NCBI GenBank assembly: GCA_031261045.1
Contig: JAISKE010000027.1
Span: 1 to 7,461 of the forward strand
Length of the DNA stretch: 7,461 nucleotides
Direction: 5' to 3'
Source of the DNA: Mycoplasmataceae bacterium
Lineage (GTDB): Bacteria; Bacillota_I; Bacilli_A; Mycoplasmatales; Mycoplasmoidaceae
This document shows, piece after piece, positions 6,063 through 7,461 of this stretch. Numbering within the stretch: position 1 is the stretch's first letter; every line of letters begins with the position of its first letter. Below the pieces are notes generated by a model that was not told the origin of the DNA, searched no databases, and saw only the letters and a program-made list of their open reading frames with translations. Position numbers and translations under genes: made by a program.

Positions 6063-7461
6063 TTATCAAGTTTGGTTTAGAATTGATGTTAACCAAACCT
6101 TACCAATGGATGAATCGGGCAAGGTTAAAACATAAGCATTTAATTTAGTCTTGTACGGACCATTAAAAGCTGCTATGTCAGTATCAGCGTTTTCGATGAT
6201 CATAATAGAATAATCATAAGCTTCAGGATTCTGATTATTATATAGAGACTTTAGTGCAAGGGTACCGTCTCCGGTTGGAGTTTCGCCACCTGTAGCGCAT
6301 TCTACACCATTTCAATTTTCTGTCCCGCCTCAAGTTATTCATTCGCCTCAGTCAATACTATTAGAATAAAAAGACGGAGTACCTTCTATACTTTCAGGTT
6401 CACTACCAAAAGACACTCCAAAATTGCTATAACTTGATGATGAATCTCTGTATAAGACGAAAGCACCGTTAATAGTTACATCACTCACGCCACCTCCAAA
6501 CACAACGCCTTGTGCATCGCCTTCTCCTGCATTAAGAGTAAAAATACCATTAATATCTATTTCACCTGTGGTATTAGTCGCAAAATAAACCCCACCAGAA
6601 TAACCTAAACTATTAACAGCAAAATAGCCGTTGATGGTGGTTTTACCAGCGATAGTTCCTCCAAATTGTAGCGCATAAATAGTGGTAGCGTCACTACATG
6701 ACGTGTCTATACTAAAGGTTCCGTTAATATTTTGAAAAGAGCCTGTGTCAGTATGAACAAATAGTACTCCAATAGTATTTGAAGTCGTGGAACGAATATC
6801 AAAAACACCATTAATATTTTGAGTAGAACTAACAATCTCGTTAGAAAATTGCACTCCATAAGCTACGTCATCAGAATTAATGCTGAAAGTACCATCAATA
6901 GTAACATCATTCTTAACCTCGCCATAGAAAACCACGCCAGAAGCTTCGTTTAGAGCGTTAAGAATAAATGTTCCGTTAATGATAACGTCACCAATAATTT
7001 GTCCATAAATATAAACACCCCAGGATAAGTATTCACTATTAATAGTGAAAGCACCATCAACGATAAGCTTACCACTACAGTCAGAGTCAAATTCTACTCC
7101 AACTGCATAAGAAGTAGCCGAAGTAGCTGTGAGTTCAAATTTGCCATTAACGGTAATTTCACTACTCGTAGCTATAGAACTATCAATATTTACTCCAATT
7201 GGATAAACAGCATCAAAAATTTGAAAGCTAACTGTTTTGTCAATATATATATCACCAGTATAAGTATCGGCTGCTTCTGATTCAGTAGTGGTGGCAACCG
7301 TAATCCCCAAACCATAATCTACTGCTTCATTAGAAACAATTAAACTATCAGTATTACCATACAATGAAATACTTTCGTTAAAACCAATCATGACTCCAAA
7401 GTCAACCACTCCATCAATCACAAAATCGTTAGTAGTAATTTCTGGATGTTCAGATCTAAAA
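6063..7461 (-). CDS. Repetitive solenoid protein, probably surface-exposed (N-terminus outside window)
   Basis: The visible C-terminal 465 residues end at TAA 6063-6065; the frame is open to the right edge, so the start and any signal peptide are missing. About nine consecutive units of 27-30 residues share the pattern I-N-G-x-F-x-(I/L)-N, then G-V-x-F, rich in Thr, Ser, Asn, Gly and Val. More degenerate units lie N-terminal of these. Such short beta-strand units suggest a right-handed beta-solenoid, as in many adhesins. After the repeats comes a Trp-rich segment with four TGA-coded Trp in 13 codons, then a non-repetitive C-terminal domain of about 95 residues. There is no C-terminal membrane anchor, so attachment, if any, must be N-terminal. 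No family is recognised. Surface location and an adhesin or variable-antigen role are inferred from composition and repeats. Confidence 0.85.
6390..7157 (-). repeat. Array of about nine I-N-G-x-F protein repeats
   Basis: Coding repeats inside the solenoid protein. Unit cores include TVNGKF, IVDGAF, IINGTF, TIDGTF, NINGVF, NINGTF, TINGYF, DINGIF and TINGAF, spaced about 27-30 residues apart. At DNA level the most constant part is the codons for Asn-Gly (on the plus strand CCRTTAA-like strings such as ccgttaat and ccattaac). The units are diverged, not identical copies, so the array looks old and kept for structure. Confidence 0.8.

Noticed and set aside
7419..7421. GTG as start of the repeat protein
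   Set aside because: The frame is open beyond it to the window edge and no Shine-Dalgarno or signal sequence is present.
1..7461. tRNA or rRNA genes, CRISPR array, insertion sequence
   Set aside because: No cloverleaf-like region, regularly spaced identical repeats, transposase motif or terminal inverted repeats were seen by eye.

Overview
The window is A+T-rich bacterial DNA read with TGA as tryptophan (genetic code 4), which points to a mollicute (Mycoplasma/Spiroplasma-type). The code can be shown from within the window. Two paralogous membrane proteins align without gaps at their N-termini, and residue 13 is TGG (Trp) in one (4270-4272) and TGA in the other (2108-2110). TAA and TAG are the only stops used. 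Species and genus cannot be set from the sequence alone. Every gene supported here lies on the minus strand, so transcription runs from high to low coordinates. Genes cover almost everything; the only real gaps are about 75 bases (5988-6062) and 44 bases (4990-5033).

Right end (6063-7461): the C-terminal 465 residues of a large repetitive protein, open to the window edge. About nine units of 27-30 residues, each with an I-N-G-x-F core, suggest a beta-solenoid, probably surface-exposed. A Trp-rich linker and a non-repetitive C-terminal domain follow. A 12-bp inverted repeat (6008-6043) after the stop is a possible terminator.

Middle (5034-5987): a PfkB-family sugar-phosphate kinase of the 1-phosphofructokinase/tagatose-6-phosphate kinase type. 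Its true N-terminus appears only when TGA is read as Trp.

Left two thirds (1-4989): a tightly packed set, probably one operon. In transcription order it holds a DUF948-like coiled-coil membrane protein, a small YtxH-like membrane protein, a long ABC-2-type permease, an ABC ATPase, a shorter paralogous permease, a lipoprotein, and a membrane-anchored protein cut by the left edge. Neighbours overlap or are separated by 1-7 bases. Together they look like a membrane ABC exporter or envelope-remodelling complex with two unequal permeases and accessory envelope proteins.

Two points stand out. The ATPase gene carries an in-frame TAA between the D-loop and the H-loop, and an intact reading frame continues beyond it to a TAG that abuts the next start, so the gene looks freshly broken, read through, or misread in sequencing. 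Both genes that follow a gap (the kinase and the DUF948-like gene) have TATAAT exactly six bases before the ATG and no Shine-Dalgarno sequence, which suggests leaderless transcripts. Genes inside the operon have recognisable Shine-Dalgarno sequences instead.
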